From Mycolicibacterium anyangense (GTDB lineage Bacteria; Actinomycetota; Actinomycetes; Mycobacteriales; Mycobacteriaceae), in NCBI RefSeq assembly GCF_010731855.1, contig NZ_AP022620.1, forward strand, positions 5,394,001 through 5,458,000: DNA of 64,000 nt, written 5' to 3'. The notes beneath the pieces are model-generated. The model was not told where the DNA came from. It saw only the letters and a program-made list of their open reading frames with translations, and did no database searches. Numbering within the stretch: position 1 is the stretch's first letter; each line of letters starts with the position of its first letter. Shown here one piece after another: positions 10,121 through 18,894 of this stretch. Both the position numbers and the translations under genes were made by a program.

Positions 10121-11149
10121 ATGGCGGATCCGGCCAAACCGGGCATTCTCGACCGGTTGCGGGCGCGCTACCCATGGTTCGACCACGTGATGCGGGCCCA
10201 GCAGCGCTACGACAAGACCAAGGGCGACTTCTACGCCGCGGGCATCACCTACTACACGATCTTCGCGCTGTTCCCGCTGCTGATGGTGGGCTTCGCCGCC
10301 GCCGGCTTCGTCCTGGCCAGCCGCCCGCAACTGCTCACCGATATCGAAAGCCGGATCAAGTCAACGGTTTCCGGTCAGCTCGGTGAGCAACTGATCACCC
10401 TGATGGATTCGGCGATCGCCTCGCGCACCTCGGTGGGTGTGATCGGCCTGGCGACGGCGGCCTGGGCCGGGCTGGGGTGGATCTCGAACCTCCGGGAAGC
10501 GCTGAGCCAGATGTGGGGCGAGCACCGGGGTGAGCCGCTGAACTTCGTCCGCACCAAGCTGTCGGACCTGGTGGCATTGGTGTCGGTCTTCGTCGTCATG
10601 ATCGCCACCGTCGGCCTGACCGCCCTGGGGGATCCCGGGGTGATGGCCAAAGTGCTGGATTGGTTTGGCATCCATGACGTTCCCGGCCTCAATACCGGTC
10701 TGCGGATCGCGTCGATCCTGATGTCATTCCTGGTCGCCTGGATGCTGTTCACCTGGATGATCGCGCGGATGCCGCGGGAGTCGGTCAGCTTCCGGTCCAG
10801 TGTGCGGGCGGGTCTGCTGGTGGCGGTGGGCTTCGAGATCTTCAAGCAGGTGGCCTCGATCTACCTGCGCTCGGTGGTGCACGGCCCGGCCGGGGCGACG
10901 TTCGGCCCGGTGCTGGGTCTGATGGTGTTCGCCTACATCACCGCGCGGCTGGTCCTGTTCGCGACGGCGTGGGCGGCGACGTCGGCGGACAACGTGCGTG
11001 AGGCCAAGGTGCCCGCTCCGGCGCCGGCGGTGATCAACGTGCGGGTAGGACCCGACGAGGGGCTCTCGACGCGGCAGTGGCTCGGCGCGCTGGGCGTGGG
11101 TGCACTAGGCGCGCTTGGGCTTTCGCGGCTATGGCGGGGTGGGCGCTAG
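10121..11149 (+). CDS. YihY/BrkB-family integral membrane protein
   Basis: A 342-residue membrane protein of the YihY/virulence factor BrkB family, once mis-annotated as RNase BN. The N-terminal YDKTKGDFYAAGITYYTIFALFPLLM is the family signature. About six membrane segments are visible, near residues 40-65, 105-125, 150-175, 195-215, 230-250 and 265-285, with a cytoplasmic C-terminal tail ending in a further short hydrophobic stretch. A GGAGG ribosome site precedes the ATG. It lies 18 bases after trpS. The biochemical role is not established for the family. Confidence 0.9.
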   Translation: MADPAKPGILDRLRARYPWFDHVMRAQQRYDKTKGDFYAAGITYYTIFALFPLLMVGFAAAGFVLASRPQLLTDIESRIKSTVSGQLGEQLITLMDSAIASRTSVGVIGLATAAWAGLGWISNLREALSQMWGEHRGEPLNFVRTKLSDLVALVSVFVVMIATVGLTALGDPGVMAKVLDWFGIHDVPGLNTGLRIASILMSFLVAWMLFTWMIARMPRESVSFRSSVRAGLLVAVGFEIFKQVASIYLRSVVHGPAGATFGPVLGLMVFAYITARLVLFATAWAATSADNVREAKVPAPAPAVINVRVGPDEGLSTRQWLGALGVGALGALGLSRLWRGGR

Positions 11150-11180
11150 GGCCGGCAGAATTCCGGGGCATGACACTGTT

Positions 11181-11301
11181 GCCCGCCTCTCAGCGACTCT
11201 TGGTCCCCGCGGAGACTGCGGATATTGCGATCGTGTCAGTCGCGTAGGCGGACGTTGACATGCCATCCCAAGTTGACTGCCACAGTCGCTCAGAGGCGGG
11301 C
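11181..11301. repeat. widely spaced inverted repeat between two convergent genes
   Basis: The arm GCCCGCCTCTCAGCGACTC at 11181-11199 is repeated in inverted form at 11283-11301 with two mismatches in 19. The 83 bases between the arms encode nothing recognisable. The element fills most of the gap between the stops of the YihY gene and dacB. It could fold into a long stem acting as a bidirectional terminator, or be a small non-autonomous mobile element. No transposase and no target-site duplication were seen. Confidence 0.6.
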
Positions 11302-11335
11302 ACTGATGGTGCCACCCGAGAAACGCCCCGCCGAT

Positions 11336-12580
11336 CTACCGCCCGCGCACCGGCCGGCGATTGACCGAGCGGGCACCCATGATCAGCAGGAACACGATGA
11401 CCGTGCCGACCACCGCCACGCCGATCCGCACCGGCATGGCATCGGCGGCCGGAAGCAGCGGTGCGGCAGTCGCTTTGACGGCATCATCGTCGGGCTTCGG
11501 CGGCTTGAGCGACGGATCCGGATCGATCAGGTTGCCGACCGTGGTTCCGCGCGGAGTGGCGAACCCGTAGTCCAGCAGATGCGCGGCCTGCTCCCACGGC
11601 GCGATCGGCTGACGGGTGCCGCGCAGCAGCACCGCCACCAGCCGGCGGCCGTCGCGCTGAGCGGCACCGACAAAGGTCTGCCCGGCGTCATCGGTGTAGC
11701 CGGTCTTGCCGCCCAGCGCTCCCGGGTAGTTGGTCAGCAGCTTGTTGTCGTTCTCCAGCTGGTAGGCCGGATGGTCGCCGTCCTCGCCCGGCTTGGCCGG
11801 ATGCCCGGGGAAGTTGTAGTCCTGGGTGGCGACGATGTTGGCGAAAGTCGGGTTCTGCCAGGCATATCGGTAGAACAACCCGATGTCATAGGCAGAGGTG
11901 CTCATACCCGGTCCATCCAGACCGGACGGCGTGGCCGCGCGGGTATCGGCGCCACCGAGCTTGCGGGCCAGCACGTTGATCTTCTGCACCGTGGTGTCCA
12001 TCCCGCCCAGCTGGGCGGCCAGCGCGTGCGCGGCGTCGTTGCCGGAGTGCATCAGCAGACCGTGCAGCAGGTCGTTGACGGTGTAGTGCCCGCCGACGTC
12101 GACACCCACCCGGGTGCCCTCGGCGTTGGCGTCGTCCTGGGTGCCCTCGACCATCTTGTTCAGCGGCAGCTCGTTGATCGCCTGCATCGCCGCGAGCACC
12201 TTGATGATCGAAGCCGGACGGTGCCGCGCATGCGGGTCGCGGGCGGCGATGATCTCGCCGGTATCCAGATCAGCCACCAGCCAGGACTCGGCCGAGACAT
12301 CGTCGGGCACCGGCGGGGTGTTCGGCGCGACGATCACCCCGCAGCTGGCCAGGGCGTCACCGCCGACCGGCTTGGCCGGCACCGGCAGCGGCAGCGGCGG
12401 GTCTCCGGCCTGGGGGACCTCGGAGGAGTCGACAGCAGGTGGGGTCGTCACCTTGTACGGGCAGGTGTTGGGATCCGGTGCCGCGTTCGGCTCGGCCCAC
12501 GCGATCGCGGGCGTTCCCAGGACGCAGACGGCCGCGACCAGCGCGGAAGCACTGCGCAGCAAGGTTCTCGAGGTCGACAT
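11336..12580 (-). CDS. dacB: D-alanyl-D-alanine carboxypeptidase (penicillin-binding protein)
   Basis: Peptidase S11 enzyme that trims the terminal D-Ala from peptidoglycan stem peptides outside the membrane. The 414-residue protein has a signal peptide (residues 1-29, ending AWA), then the three active-site motifs in order: SIIK (Ser124, Lys127), SGN (179-181) and KTG (292-294, in [12 protein letters not shown]). A hydrophobic segment near residues 384-402 followed by an arginine-rich tail anchors the C-terminus. GAGG lies just before the ATG. Orthologous by position to M. tuberculosis dacB1 (Rv3330). It is on the same strand as the SMP-30 gene but separated by 76 bases. Confidence 0.95.
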   Translation of the reverse strand: MSTSRTLLRSASALVAAVCVLGTPAIAWAEPNAAPDPNTCPYKVTTPPAVDSSEVPQAGDPPLPLPVPAKPVGGDALASCGVIVAPNTPPVPDDVSAESWLVADLDTGEIIAARDPHARHRPASIIKVLAAMQAINELPLNKMVEGTQDDANAEGTRVGVDVGGHYTVNDLLHGLLMHSGNDAAHALAAQLGGMDTTVQKINVLARKLGGADTRAATPSGLDGPGMSTSAYDIGLFYRYAWQNPTFANIVATQDYNFPGHPAKPGEDGDHPAYQLENDNKLLTNYPGALGGKTGYTDDAGQTFVGAAQRDGRRLVAVLLRGTRQPIAPWEQAAHLLDYGFATPRGTTVGNLIDPDPSLKPPKPDDDAVKATAAPLLPAADAMPVRIGVAVVGTVIVFLLIMGARSVNRRPVRGR

Positions 12581-12656
12581 CGCCTCGAAGGGTAGGGGAA
12601 ACCAGGCCCGAAACCGGGAAGCCGCGCTGTGACTGTTGTGGTTATTGATGCAATTG

Positions 12657-13655
12657 TTAGCTCGGCAGCGCGCAGTGCGCGACGGCCGGATGACCGATGG
12701 TGGCCAGCCACAATCGCCCCTCGCGTTCCACCAATCCGGTGACGAGGCCGAAGTCCGGATGCGTCATGTGCACCCCGGAGACCGCTGCGCCGGTGTCGGG
12801 ATCGAAGGCCACCGCCCACACCGTCGGGGTGATCTGCGGCTGTAGTGAGTCCGGCAGCTTCCACAACCACGTGCGCAGTCGCGGGGAGCGAGGGGAGAGG
12901 AAGTCGGCCGCCGCGTTACGCGCCGACACCATGGCACACCAGATCCGGCCGTCGGCACCCGTCGAGAGGTTGTCGGGCATCCCGGGCAAGTTCACCGCCA
13001 ACGGCGTGACGGTGCCGGCCCGCGGTCCGCTCAGCCAGTACTTCGACAGTCGCCTGGCCTGCGTCTCGGCGAACACCAGAGCCGAGAAGTCCACCGTCGG
13101 CGTCAGACCGTTGGCGAAGTACAGATGCTCGAGCACGGTGCTGACCGTGCCGTCCGGGTCGAGCCGGTACAGGCCGCCGTCGCCGCGCGACTCGAAGATC
13201 GCGCCCTTGAAGTGCTCGAAGCTGAACTTCGCCGTCGACTCGGTGAAATAGATTGAGCCGTCCGGCAATTCGACGACATTGGAACAGAACTGCAGCCGCC
13301 TGCCGGCTACCGAATCACACAGCACCTCGATGTCACCGGTGCCGCGGTGCATGGCCACCAGACCGCCCGGGCTGGTGCAGATCAACAGCCGCCCGTCGCG
13401 GGCCACCGTCATGCCCAGCGGCCGGCCCGCCGTCGTTGCGATCGTGGTGGTGCCGCCATCGGGGTCGATGCGCACGACGCGACCGTCGACCAGACCGGTC
13501 CACAGCGCGCCGTCCGCGTCGACGACGATGTCTTCTGGTTGATCACCCGGCAGCCCGACGATCGTCAGGTCGGCCGGCCCGAACTCGGGCAGCGGCTGCA
13601 CCGGTGGCGGCTGCCACCGAACCGGATCGATCGCGGGCTTGCCGGCGGCGCTCAC
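12657..13655 (-). CDS. SMP-30/gluconolactonase-like beta-propeller protein
   Basis: A 332-residue protein with repeated propeller-blade signatures: [20 protein letters not shown] near residue 35, [55 protein letters not shown] and [16 protein letters not shown]. These are typical of the SMP-30/strictosidine-synthase-like superfamily of lactonases and esterases. No signal peptide is seen, so it is probably cytoplasmic. The GTG start overlaps the aminotransferase stop by GTGA, which ties it to an operon of Lrp, aminotransferase and this protein. A lactone- or lactam-opening role in amine catabolism is possible, but the substrate cannot be read from sequence. Confidence 0.85.
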   Translation of the reverse strand: MSAAGKPAIDPVRWQPPPVQPLPEFGPADLTIVGLPGDQPEDIVVDADGALWTGLVDGRVVRIDPDGGTTTIATTAGRPLGMTVARDGRLLICTSPGGLVAMHRGTGDIEVLCDSVAGRRLQFCSNVVELPDGSIYFTESTAKFSFEHFKGAIFESRGDGGLYRLDPDGTVSTVLEHLYFANGLTPTVDFSALVFAETQARRLSKYWLSGPRAGTVTPLAVNLPGMPDNLSTGADGRIWCAMVSARNAAADFLSPRSPRLRTWLWKLPDSLQPQITPTVWAVAFDPDTGAAVSGVHMTHPDFGLVTGLVEREGRLWLATIGHPAVAHCALPS

Positions 13656-15031
13656 AGCAGCCGGCTGGCCTCGCCGAGCACGCGGTGCAGGATGTCGTAG
13701 ATCTCGTTGAACTCCTTGGGACCGGAGATCAGCGGCGGCGCCAGCTGCACGACTGGGTCGCCACGATCGTCGGCGCGGCAGTACAGCCCGGCCTCGAACA
13801 GAGCCGCCGACAGGAAGCCGCGCAGCAGGCGCTCGCTCTCGTCGTCGTTGAACGTCTCCTTGGTGTCCTTGTCCTTCACCAGCTCGATGCCGTAGAAGAA
13901 GCCCTCACCGCGGACATCGCCGACGATCGGCAGCTCCTTGAGCTGCTCGAGGGTGGCGCGCAACACCGGAGCGTTGGTCTTGACGTGGTCGTTGATGCCC
14001 TCGCGTTCGAAGATGTCGAGGTTGGCCAGCGCCACCGCCGACGACACCGGGTGCCCGCCGAAGGTGTAGCCGTGCCCGAAGGTGGTCTTGCCGTCGTTGA
14101 ACGGCTCGAACAGCTTGTCGCTGGCGATCATCGCGCCGATCGGGGAGTAGCCCGAGGTCATACCCTTGGCGCAGGTGATCATGTCCGGCTGGTAGCCGAT
14201 GTCCTCACAGGCGAACATCGAGCCGATCCGGCCGAAGGCACAGATGACCTCGTCGGACACCAGCAGCACGTCGTATTCGTCGCAGATCTCGCGGACCCGG
14301 TCGAAGTATCCGGGCGGCGGCGGGAAGCAGCCACCAGCGTTCTGCACCGGCTCGAGGAAGACGGCGGCGACGGTCTCGGGGCCCTCGAACTCGATGGCCT
14401 CGGCGATCCGGTCGGCGCAGTACTGGCCCCAGGCCTTGATGTCGGTGTCGAACGGCGCGGGCGCGCGGTAGAAGTTGGTGTTGGGCACCCGGAATCCGCC
14501 GGGGGTCAACGGCTCGAACGGCTTCTTGAAGTCCGGCAGGCCGGTGATGGCCAGCGCGCCCTGCGGGGTGCCGTGGTAGGCGATGGCCCGCGAGATCACC
14601 TTGTACTTGCCTGGCTTGCCGGTCAGCTTGAAGTACTGCTTGGCCAGCTTCCAGGCGCTCTCGACGGCCTCGCCGCCACCGGTGGTGAAGAACACCCGGT
14701 TCAGATCACCGGGGGCGTAATTGGCCAGCCGGTCGGCCAGTTCGATCGCCGGCGGCGTGGCATAGGACCACAGCGGGAAGAACTCCAGGGTCTCGGCCTG
14801 CTTGGCAGCGGCTTCGGCCAGCTCCTTGCGGCCGTGACCGGCCTGCACCACGAACAACCCGGACAGGCCGTCGAAGTACTTCTTGCCGTGGCTGTCGTAG
14901 ATGTAGCAGCCTTCGCCGCGGGTGATGATCGGCGGTGTGATGCCATGGCCATGCCGGGCGAAGTGACCCCACAAATGTCGGTCCGCCTTGGCGGACAATT
15001 CCGCCGTCACGTCTTCGCTCAGTACTGTCAT
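13652..15031 (-). CDS. class III PLP aminotransferase
   Basis: A 459-residue fold-type I class III (omega-amino acid/amine) aminotransferase. Landmarks are the HLWGHFARHGHG start, TTGGGEAVESAWKLA (cofactor phosphate loop), LLVSDEVICAFGRIG (PLP aspartate) and the PLP lysine in CAKGMTSGYSPIGA (Lys289). The family includes putrescine, GABA, beta-alanine and aspartate aminotransferases, and sequence alone does not separate them. M. tuberculosis Rv3329 is the positional orthologue. ATG at 15031 forms an ATGA overlap with the lrp stop, which fixes the start; a TTG at 15043 is less likely. Together with the divergent aldehyde dehydrogenase it could form a two-step amine to aldehyde to acid route. 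Confidence 0.93.
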   Translation of the reverse strand: MTVLSEDVTAELSAKADRHLWGHFARHGHGITPPIITRGEGCYIYDSHGKKYFDGLSGLFVVQAGHGRKELAEAAAKQAETLEFFPLWSYATPPAIELADRLANYAPGDLNRVFFTTGGGEAVESAWKLAKQYFKLTGKPGKYKVISRAIAYHGTPQGALAITGLPDFKKPFEPLTPGGFRVPNTNFYRAPAPFDTDIKAWGQYCADRIAEAIEFEGPETVAAVFLEPVQNAGGCFPPPPGYFDRVREICDEYDVLLVSDEVICAFGRIGSMFACEDIGYQPDMITCAKGMTSGYSPIGAMIASDKLFEPFNDGKTTFGHGYTFGGHPVSSAVALANLDIFEREGINDHVKTNAPVLRATLEQLKELPIVGDVRGEGFFYGIELVKDKDTKETFNDDESERLLRGFLSAALFEAGLYCRADDRGDPVVQLAPPLISGPKEFNEIYDILHRVLGEASRLL

Positions 15032-15549
15032 CGGGTACCCCAATTGTATTGTTGTTTAACCAGTTTCAGGTAGACCAGCGTCTCGGTAGAGGTCACGCCG
15101 GGTACCGCGCGGATTTCTTTGTTGAGCAACTCGAGTAGCTCGGCGTCGTCCTCACACACCACTTCGACGATCGCGTCGAAGGTGCCCGCGGTGAGCACGA
15201 CGTAGTCCACGGCCTCGATCTGGGCCAGCTTGTCGGCGACTTTGGTGGTGTCACCGGTGCAGCGGATCCCGATCATCGCCTGCCGGGCGAATCCGAGTTG
15301 CATCGGATCGGTCACGGCGACGATCTGCATCACCCCGGAGTCGATCAAGCGCTGCACGCGCTGGCGCACCGCCGCTTCGGACAAACCGACGGCCTTGCCG
15401 ATACCGGCATAGGATCGTCGCCCGTCCTGCTGCAGCTTTTCGACGATGGCCTTGGACATCTCGTCGAGCTGGGCCGACGCTGCCGCACCCGCCCCGACGG
15501 TGCGGACGGGAAACCGGTTGGTCGGTACACCCGAGTCACGCATGCCCAT
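15028..15549 (-). CDS. Lrp/AsnC-family transcriptional regulator
   Basis: A 173-residue feast/famine regulator. An N-terminal winged HTH (LDEMSKAIVEKLQQDGRRSYAGIGKAVGLSEAAVRQR, about residues 27-65) is followed by a RAM ligand-binding domain (VADKLAQIEAVDYVVLTAGTFDAIVEV) and the typical ending VTSTETLVYLKLVKQ. The start is probably ATG at 15549 (or ATG 15543 two codons later); neither has a strong ribosome site. It is the first gene of lrp-aminotransferase-SMP30 and diverges from the aldehyde dehydrogenase. A near-perfect 19-bp palindrome lies 15 bases upstream, a likely autoregulatory site. The likely effector is an amino acid handled by the neighbouring enzymes. Confidence 0.92.
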   Translation of the reverse strand: MGMRDSGVPTNRFPVRTVGAGAAASAQLDEMSKAIVEKLQQDGRRSYAGIGKAVGLSEAAVRQRVQRLIDSGVMQIVAVTDPMQLGFARQAMIGIRCTGDTTKVADKLAQIEAVDYVVLTAGTFDAIVEVVCEDDAELLELLNKEIRAVPGVTSTETLVYLKLVKQQYNWGTR

Positions 15550-15564
15550 GATTGTGCACGGAAT

Positions 15565-15583
15565 CCGTTGTTTTAAGCAACGG
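15565..15583. promoter_or_regulatory. candidate Lrp operator in the lrp/aldehyde dehydrogenase gap
   Basis: CCGTTGTTTTAAGCAACGG is a 19-bp imperfect palindrome with 6-bp perfect arms and an AT-rich centre, the form expected for Lrp/AsnC sites. It starts 15 bases upstream of the lrp ATG and lies 82 bases upstream of the divergent aldehyde dehydrogenase, so one site could govern both. A weaker inverted repeat (CCCAC, then GTGGG, 15608-15624) lies next to it. The palindrome is seen; the binder is inferred. Confidence 0.45.
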
Positions 15584-15665
15584 GATCGATGAAATTGGTC
15601 GTCAGCACCCACCTTGAGTGTGGGAATGCGTAGCACGGCCTCGCATGGTCGGTTACCGTTGCCGT

Positions 15666-17168
15666 GTGACTGCACTGACCTCTGACAAGACCAGAATTGT
15701 GCCCAGTAGCTGGATCGATGGCGCCCCGGTCGTGACCAGCGGAACCACCCACCAGGTGATCAACCCGGCCAACGGCTCCACGGTCGCCGAGTTGGCCCTG
15801 GCGACCGCCACCGACGTCGACGCCGCGGTCGCCTCTGCTCGGGCCGCCCTGCCCGGCTGGAAGAACGCTACCCCGGCGGAGCGCTCCTCGGTCTTGGCCA
15901 AGCTGGCCGAGCTCGCCCAAGCGCATGCCGATGAGATCGCCGCCGAAGAGGTGTCCCAAACCGGCAAGCCGGTTCGGCTGGCCACCGAGTTCGACGTCCC
16001 GGGCAGCATCGACAACATCTCCTTCTTCGCCGGCGCCGCCCGCCACCTCGAGGGCAAGGCCAGCGCGGAGTACTCCGGGGACCACACCTCGTCCATCCGC
16101 CGCGAGGCGGTCGGCGTGGTCGCCACGATCACGCCGTGGAATTACCCGCTGCAGATGGCGGTCTGGAAGGTGATTCCGGCGCTGGCCGCGGGGTGCTCGG
16201 TGGTGATCAAACCCGCTGAAATCACCCCGCTGACCACGCTGACACTGGCACGGCTGGCCACCGAGGCCGGCCTGCCCGACGGCGTCTTCAACGTCGTGAC
16301 CGGCTCGGGCATCGACGTCGGTACGGCATTGGCCGGACACTCCGACGTCGACGTCGTCACCTTCACCGGATCCACCGCCGTGGGCCGGCGGGTGATGGCC
16401 GCGGCCGCCGTCCACGGCCACCGCACCCAGCTCGAGCTCGGCGGCAAGGCGCCGTTCGTGGTGTTCGAGGACGCCGACCTCGACGCCGCGATCCACGGTG
16501 CGGTGGCCGGCGCACTGATCAACTCCGGCCAGGACTGCACGGCGGCCACCCGGGCGATCGTCGCGCGCAACCTCTACGACGATTTCGTGGCGGGTGTGGC
16601 GGAGCTGATGGGCAAGATGGTCGTCGGCGACCCGCAGGATCCTGACACCGATCTGGGGCCGCTGATCTCGGCGATGCACCGCGACCGGGTGGCCACCATG
16701 GTCGCCGACGCCCCCAAGGAGGGCGGCCGGGTCGTCACCGGCGGCCAGATACCGGAACTACCTGGCTCCTTCTATCTGCCCACGCTGATCGCCGACGTGA
16801 CCGAAAGCAGCGAGGTCTACCGCAACGAGATCTTCGGTCCGGTTCTGGTGGCCCGGCCGCACGACGGCGATGACGACGCGCTGCGGCAGGCCAACGACAC
16901 CGAGTACGGGCTGGCCGCATCGGCGTGGACGCGCGACGTCTACCGCGCCCAGCGCGCGTCGCGGGAGATCAACGCCGGCTGCGTGTGGATCAACGACCAC
17001 ATCCCGATCATCAGCGAGATGCCGCACGGCGGTGTCGGCGCTTCGGGGTTCGGCAAGGATATGAGTGACTACTCCTTCGAGGAGTACCTCACCATCAAGC
17101 ACGTGATGAGCGACATCACCGGCGTTGCCGAAAAGGGTTGGCACCGAACCATCTTCACGCTGCGTTAG
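15666..17168 (+). CDS. NAD(P)-dependent aldehyde dehydrogenase (aminobutyraldehyde dehydrogenase-like)
   Basis: A 500-residue ALDH-superfamily enzyme that oxidises an aldehyde to an acid. Catalytic residues are in place: TPWNYPLQMAVWK (Asn of the active site), FTGSTAVGRRV (cofactor loop), Glu257 in LELGGKAPF and nucleophile Cys291 in NSGQDCTAATR. The overall text is closest to the gamma-aminobutyraldehyde/betaine aldehyde group (SWIDGAPVVTSG, YSFEEYLTIKHVM). I take GTG at 15666; earlier in-frame starts are possible, and no strong ribosome site decides. Placed opposite an aminotransferase and before an amino acid transporter, it probably finishes amine or amino acid degradation. Confidence 0.92.
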   Translation: MTALTSDKTRIVPSSWIDGAPVVTSGTTHQVINPANGSTVAELALATATDVDAAVASARAALPGWKNATPAERSSVLAKLAELAQAHADEIAAEEVSQTGKPVRLATEFDVPGSIDNISFFAGAARHLEGKASAEYSGDHTSSIRREAVGVVATITPWNYPLQMAVWKVIPALAAGCSVVIKPAEITPLTTLTLARLATEAGLPDGVFNVVTGSGIDVGTALAGHSDVDVVTFTGSTAVGRRVMAAAAVHGHRTQLELGGKAPFVVFEDADLDAAIHGAVAGALINSGQDCTAATRAIVARNLYDDFVAGVAELMGKMVVGDPQDPDTDLGPLISAMHRDRVATMVADAPKEGGRVVTGGQIPELPGSFYLPTLIADVTESSEVYRNEIFGPVLVARPHDGDDDALRQANDTEYGLAASAWTRDVYRAQRASREINAGCVWINDHIPIISEMPHGGVGASGFGKDMSDYSFEEYLTIKHVMSDITGVAEKGWHRTIFTLR

Positions 17169-17213
17169 GCGGGTCGTTTCACCCCTGACAGGTGGTGGTG
17201 ACACAATCCGACG

Positions 17214-17888
17214 GTGAAGTACGGGCCGGATTGGCAACCCGTCGAGGTTGATTGGACCTCGACCAGAGGCCGCATCCTGCTGTGCTCGGCCAGTCTCTTC
17301 GCCCGGCGCGGATTCTTCGGTACCTCCACGCGCGACATCGCCGACGCCGTCAAGATCCGCCAGCCGTCGTTGTTCCACCACTTCGAGGCCAAGCAGGCGA
17401 TCTACCGGACGCTGGTCGAGCTGGACCTCGGGCCGTCGGTCGCGCGGCTCCGCGGCTACCTGGCCGAGGAGTCGACCTGGGCGGAGAAACTGCACCTGAG
17501 CATCGCCTGCGATGTGCGCCAGGCGCTCGACCAGCCGTTCGACTCGCGCGGTCTGTACCAGGACGCGGTCCTGAGCCTCGAAGAATTCGCCGACGAGCGC
17601 GCCGGGATCGAGCTCTTCCATGAGCTCGTCGAGCGGGTGGTCCGCGAGGGTTGTGCGGCAGGGGAATTCGTGGCTTTCGAACCCGGATTCGTGCAGCGCG
17701 CGATGAACGGTGTGCTGTTCGAGACGCTGCGTGAGCAGGGCGGGCCCGGCGGGCAGGTCCGCGGCCGGCGCCCGCTGGAGGCGGCGGACTTCGTGTTGCG
17801 TGCCTTGCTGACCGACCAGGATGCGCTGGGGACATTGCAGGCCACGACCACTGCTCGGCTCGCCGAACTCTCGAATGGAACGGGATAG
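17214..17888 (+). CDS. TetR-family transcriptional regulator
   Basis: A 224-residue regulator. The N-terminal HTH is clear at about residues 17-63 (ILLCSASLFARRGFFGTSTR, DIADAVKIRQPSLFHHFEAK), preceded by a short leader KYGPDWQPVEVDWTS. The C-terminal half is the variable helical ligand domain. The start is GTG at 17214. It sits 45 bases after the aldehyde dehydrogenase and 123 bases before the transporter lipoprotein gene, and that gap holds two tandem palindromes that are the obvious candidate operator. It is therefore likely to control the ABC transporter and possibly itself; the ligand is unknown. Confidence 0.92.
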   Translation: MKYGPDWQPVEVDWTSTRGRILLCSASLFARRGFFGTSTRDIADAVKIRQPSLFHHFEAKQAIYRTLVELDLGPSVARLRGYLAEESTWAEKLHLSIACDVRQALDQPFDSRGLYQDAVLSLEEFADERAGIELFHELVERVVREGCAAGEFVAFEPGFVQRAMNGVLFETLREQGGPGGQVRGRRPLEAADFVLRALLTDQDALGTLQATTTARLAELSNGTG

Positions 17889-17913
17889 CGGACAGTCTCG
17901 CGCTAGCTGTTGC

Positions 17914-17945
17914 CTATCAGTCGATAGTCCCCTATCGTTCGATAG
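17914..17945. promoter_or_regulatory. tandem palindromic operator upstream of the ABC transporter genes
   Basis: Two 14-bp palindromes, CTATCAGTCGATAG (17914-17927) and CTATCGTTCGATAG (17932-17945), share the pattern CTATC-N4-GATAG, with centres 18 bases apart. They lie between tetR and the solute-binding protein gene, 67 bases before its ATG. Paired, near-identical palindromes at this spacing are typical of cooperative binding by two TetR dimers. No other copy was noticed in the window. Confidence 0.65.
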
Positions 17946-18011
17946 ACCCGCAGCTGGCGGGCCTCGACAACGGCTGGTCGAGCCCTATGTCCCACCGATT
18001 CTGGAGGCTCC

Positions 18012-18878
18012 ATGCCTGCAACCCTGCCTACCCGGGCCCTGACCCGTCTTGCGGTGTGCACGGCGGCCCTGGCTGTGACGCTGACGGGCTGTTCGTCGCA
18101 GTCCACGGACACCGCCGCGCCCACCGGCCCGGCCAAAGTCGCCCCGCCGGCGATCCTGCAGGCCGGCACACTCAAGGTCTGCGCGCCCAACGACGGCACC
18201 CCGCCGAGTGTCTACCTCGACGAGACCGGCGCGCTGGTCGGTAGCGAGGTCGACCTGGCCAAGGCGATCGCCGCCCAACTGGGGCTCAAAGCAGACTTCG
18301 TCCAATCGGCATTCCCCGCTCTGATCCCCACACTGCAGGCCAAGCAGTGCGACGTCATCATGGCGGCGCTCTACATCAAGCCGGAGCGGGAGAAGGTCGT
18401 CGACTTCGTGCCCTACCTGTACTCCGGCACCGGTATCGCGGTGTCCAAAGATCACCCCGCCGCCATCACCGGCATGGATGACAGCCTGTGCGGCAAGAAG
18501 GTCATCGTCGCGATCGCCACCACCGCCGAAGAGCGGACCGTCGAACAGTCCGGCGCCTGCACCGCCTCGGGCAAGCCGGAGATCGATATCACCCGCAACA
18601 GCCACGCCGACGTCGCGCTGCAGCAGGTGCAGAACGGTCAAGTCGACGCCTACCTCGACACCGCGGAAACCCTCGGATACTTCGCCACCAAGACCGGGGC
18701 GCAGATCCAGATGGCCGGAAAACCCTTCGGCACCATCAAGATCGGCGCCGCGACGCGCAAGGACGACTCCGCGTTGCACACTGCGATCGCTGCGGCGCTC
18801 GGCGAGCTCGAGGCCAACGGCACCTACGCCAAGATCCTGCACACCTGGGGCCAGACCGACCTCGACATCCGGAAGTGA
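18012..18878 (+). CDS. polar amino acid ABC transporter, solute-binding lipoprotein
   Basis: A 288-residue extracellular binding protein of family 3 (GlnH-like). The N-terminus has a lipoprotein signal ending in lipobox LTGC (Cys near residue 29). The fold text is typical: GTLKVCAPNDGTPPSVYLDE, SEVDLAKAIAAQLGLKADFV, ALIPTLQAKQCDVIMAALYI, then PEREKVVDFVPYLYSGTG and the second-lobe ATTAEERTVEQSG. It captures the substrate outside the membrane and delivers it to the permease encoded next. First gene after the tandem operator; ligand unknown (amino acid, opine or polyamine-like). Confidence 0.93.
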   Translation: MPATLPTRALTRLAVCTAALAVTLTGCSSQSTDTAAPTGPAKVAPPAILQAGTLKVCAPNDGTPPSVYLDETGALVGSEVDLAKAIAAQLGLKADFVQSAFPALIPTLQAKQCDVIMAALYIKPEREKVVDFVPYLYSGTGIAVSKDHPAAITGMDDSLCGKKVIVAIATTAEERTVEQSGACTASGKPEIDITRNSHADVALQQVQNGQVDAYLDTAETLGYFATKTGAQIQMAGKPFGTIKIGAATRKDDSALHTAIAAALGELEANGTYAKILHTWGQTDLDIRK

Positions 18879-18894
18879 CCGGAGGTCCGTCGGT

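Noticed and set aside
13253..15073. Plus-strand open frame opposite the aminotransferase (606 codons)
   Set aside because: Shadow frame; the minus strand carries clear aminotransferase motifs and operon overlaps.
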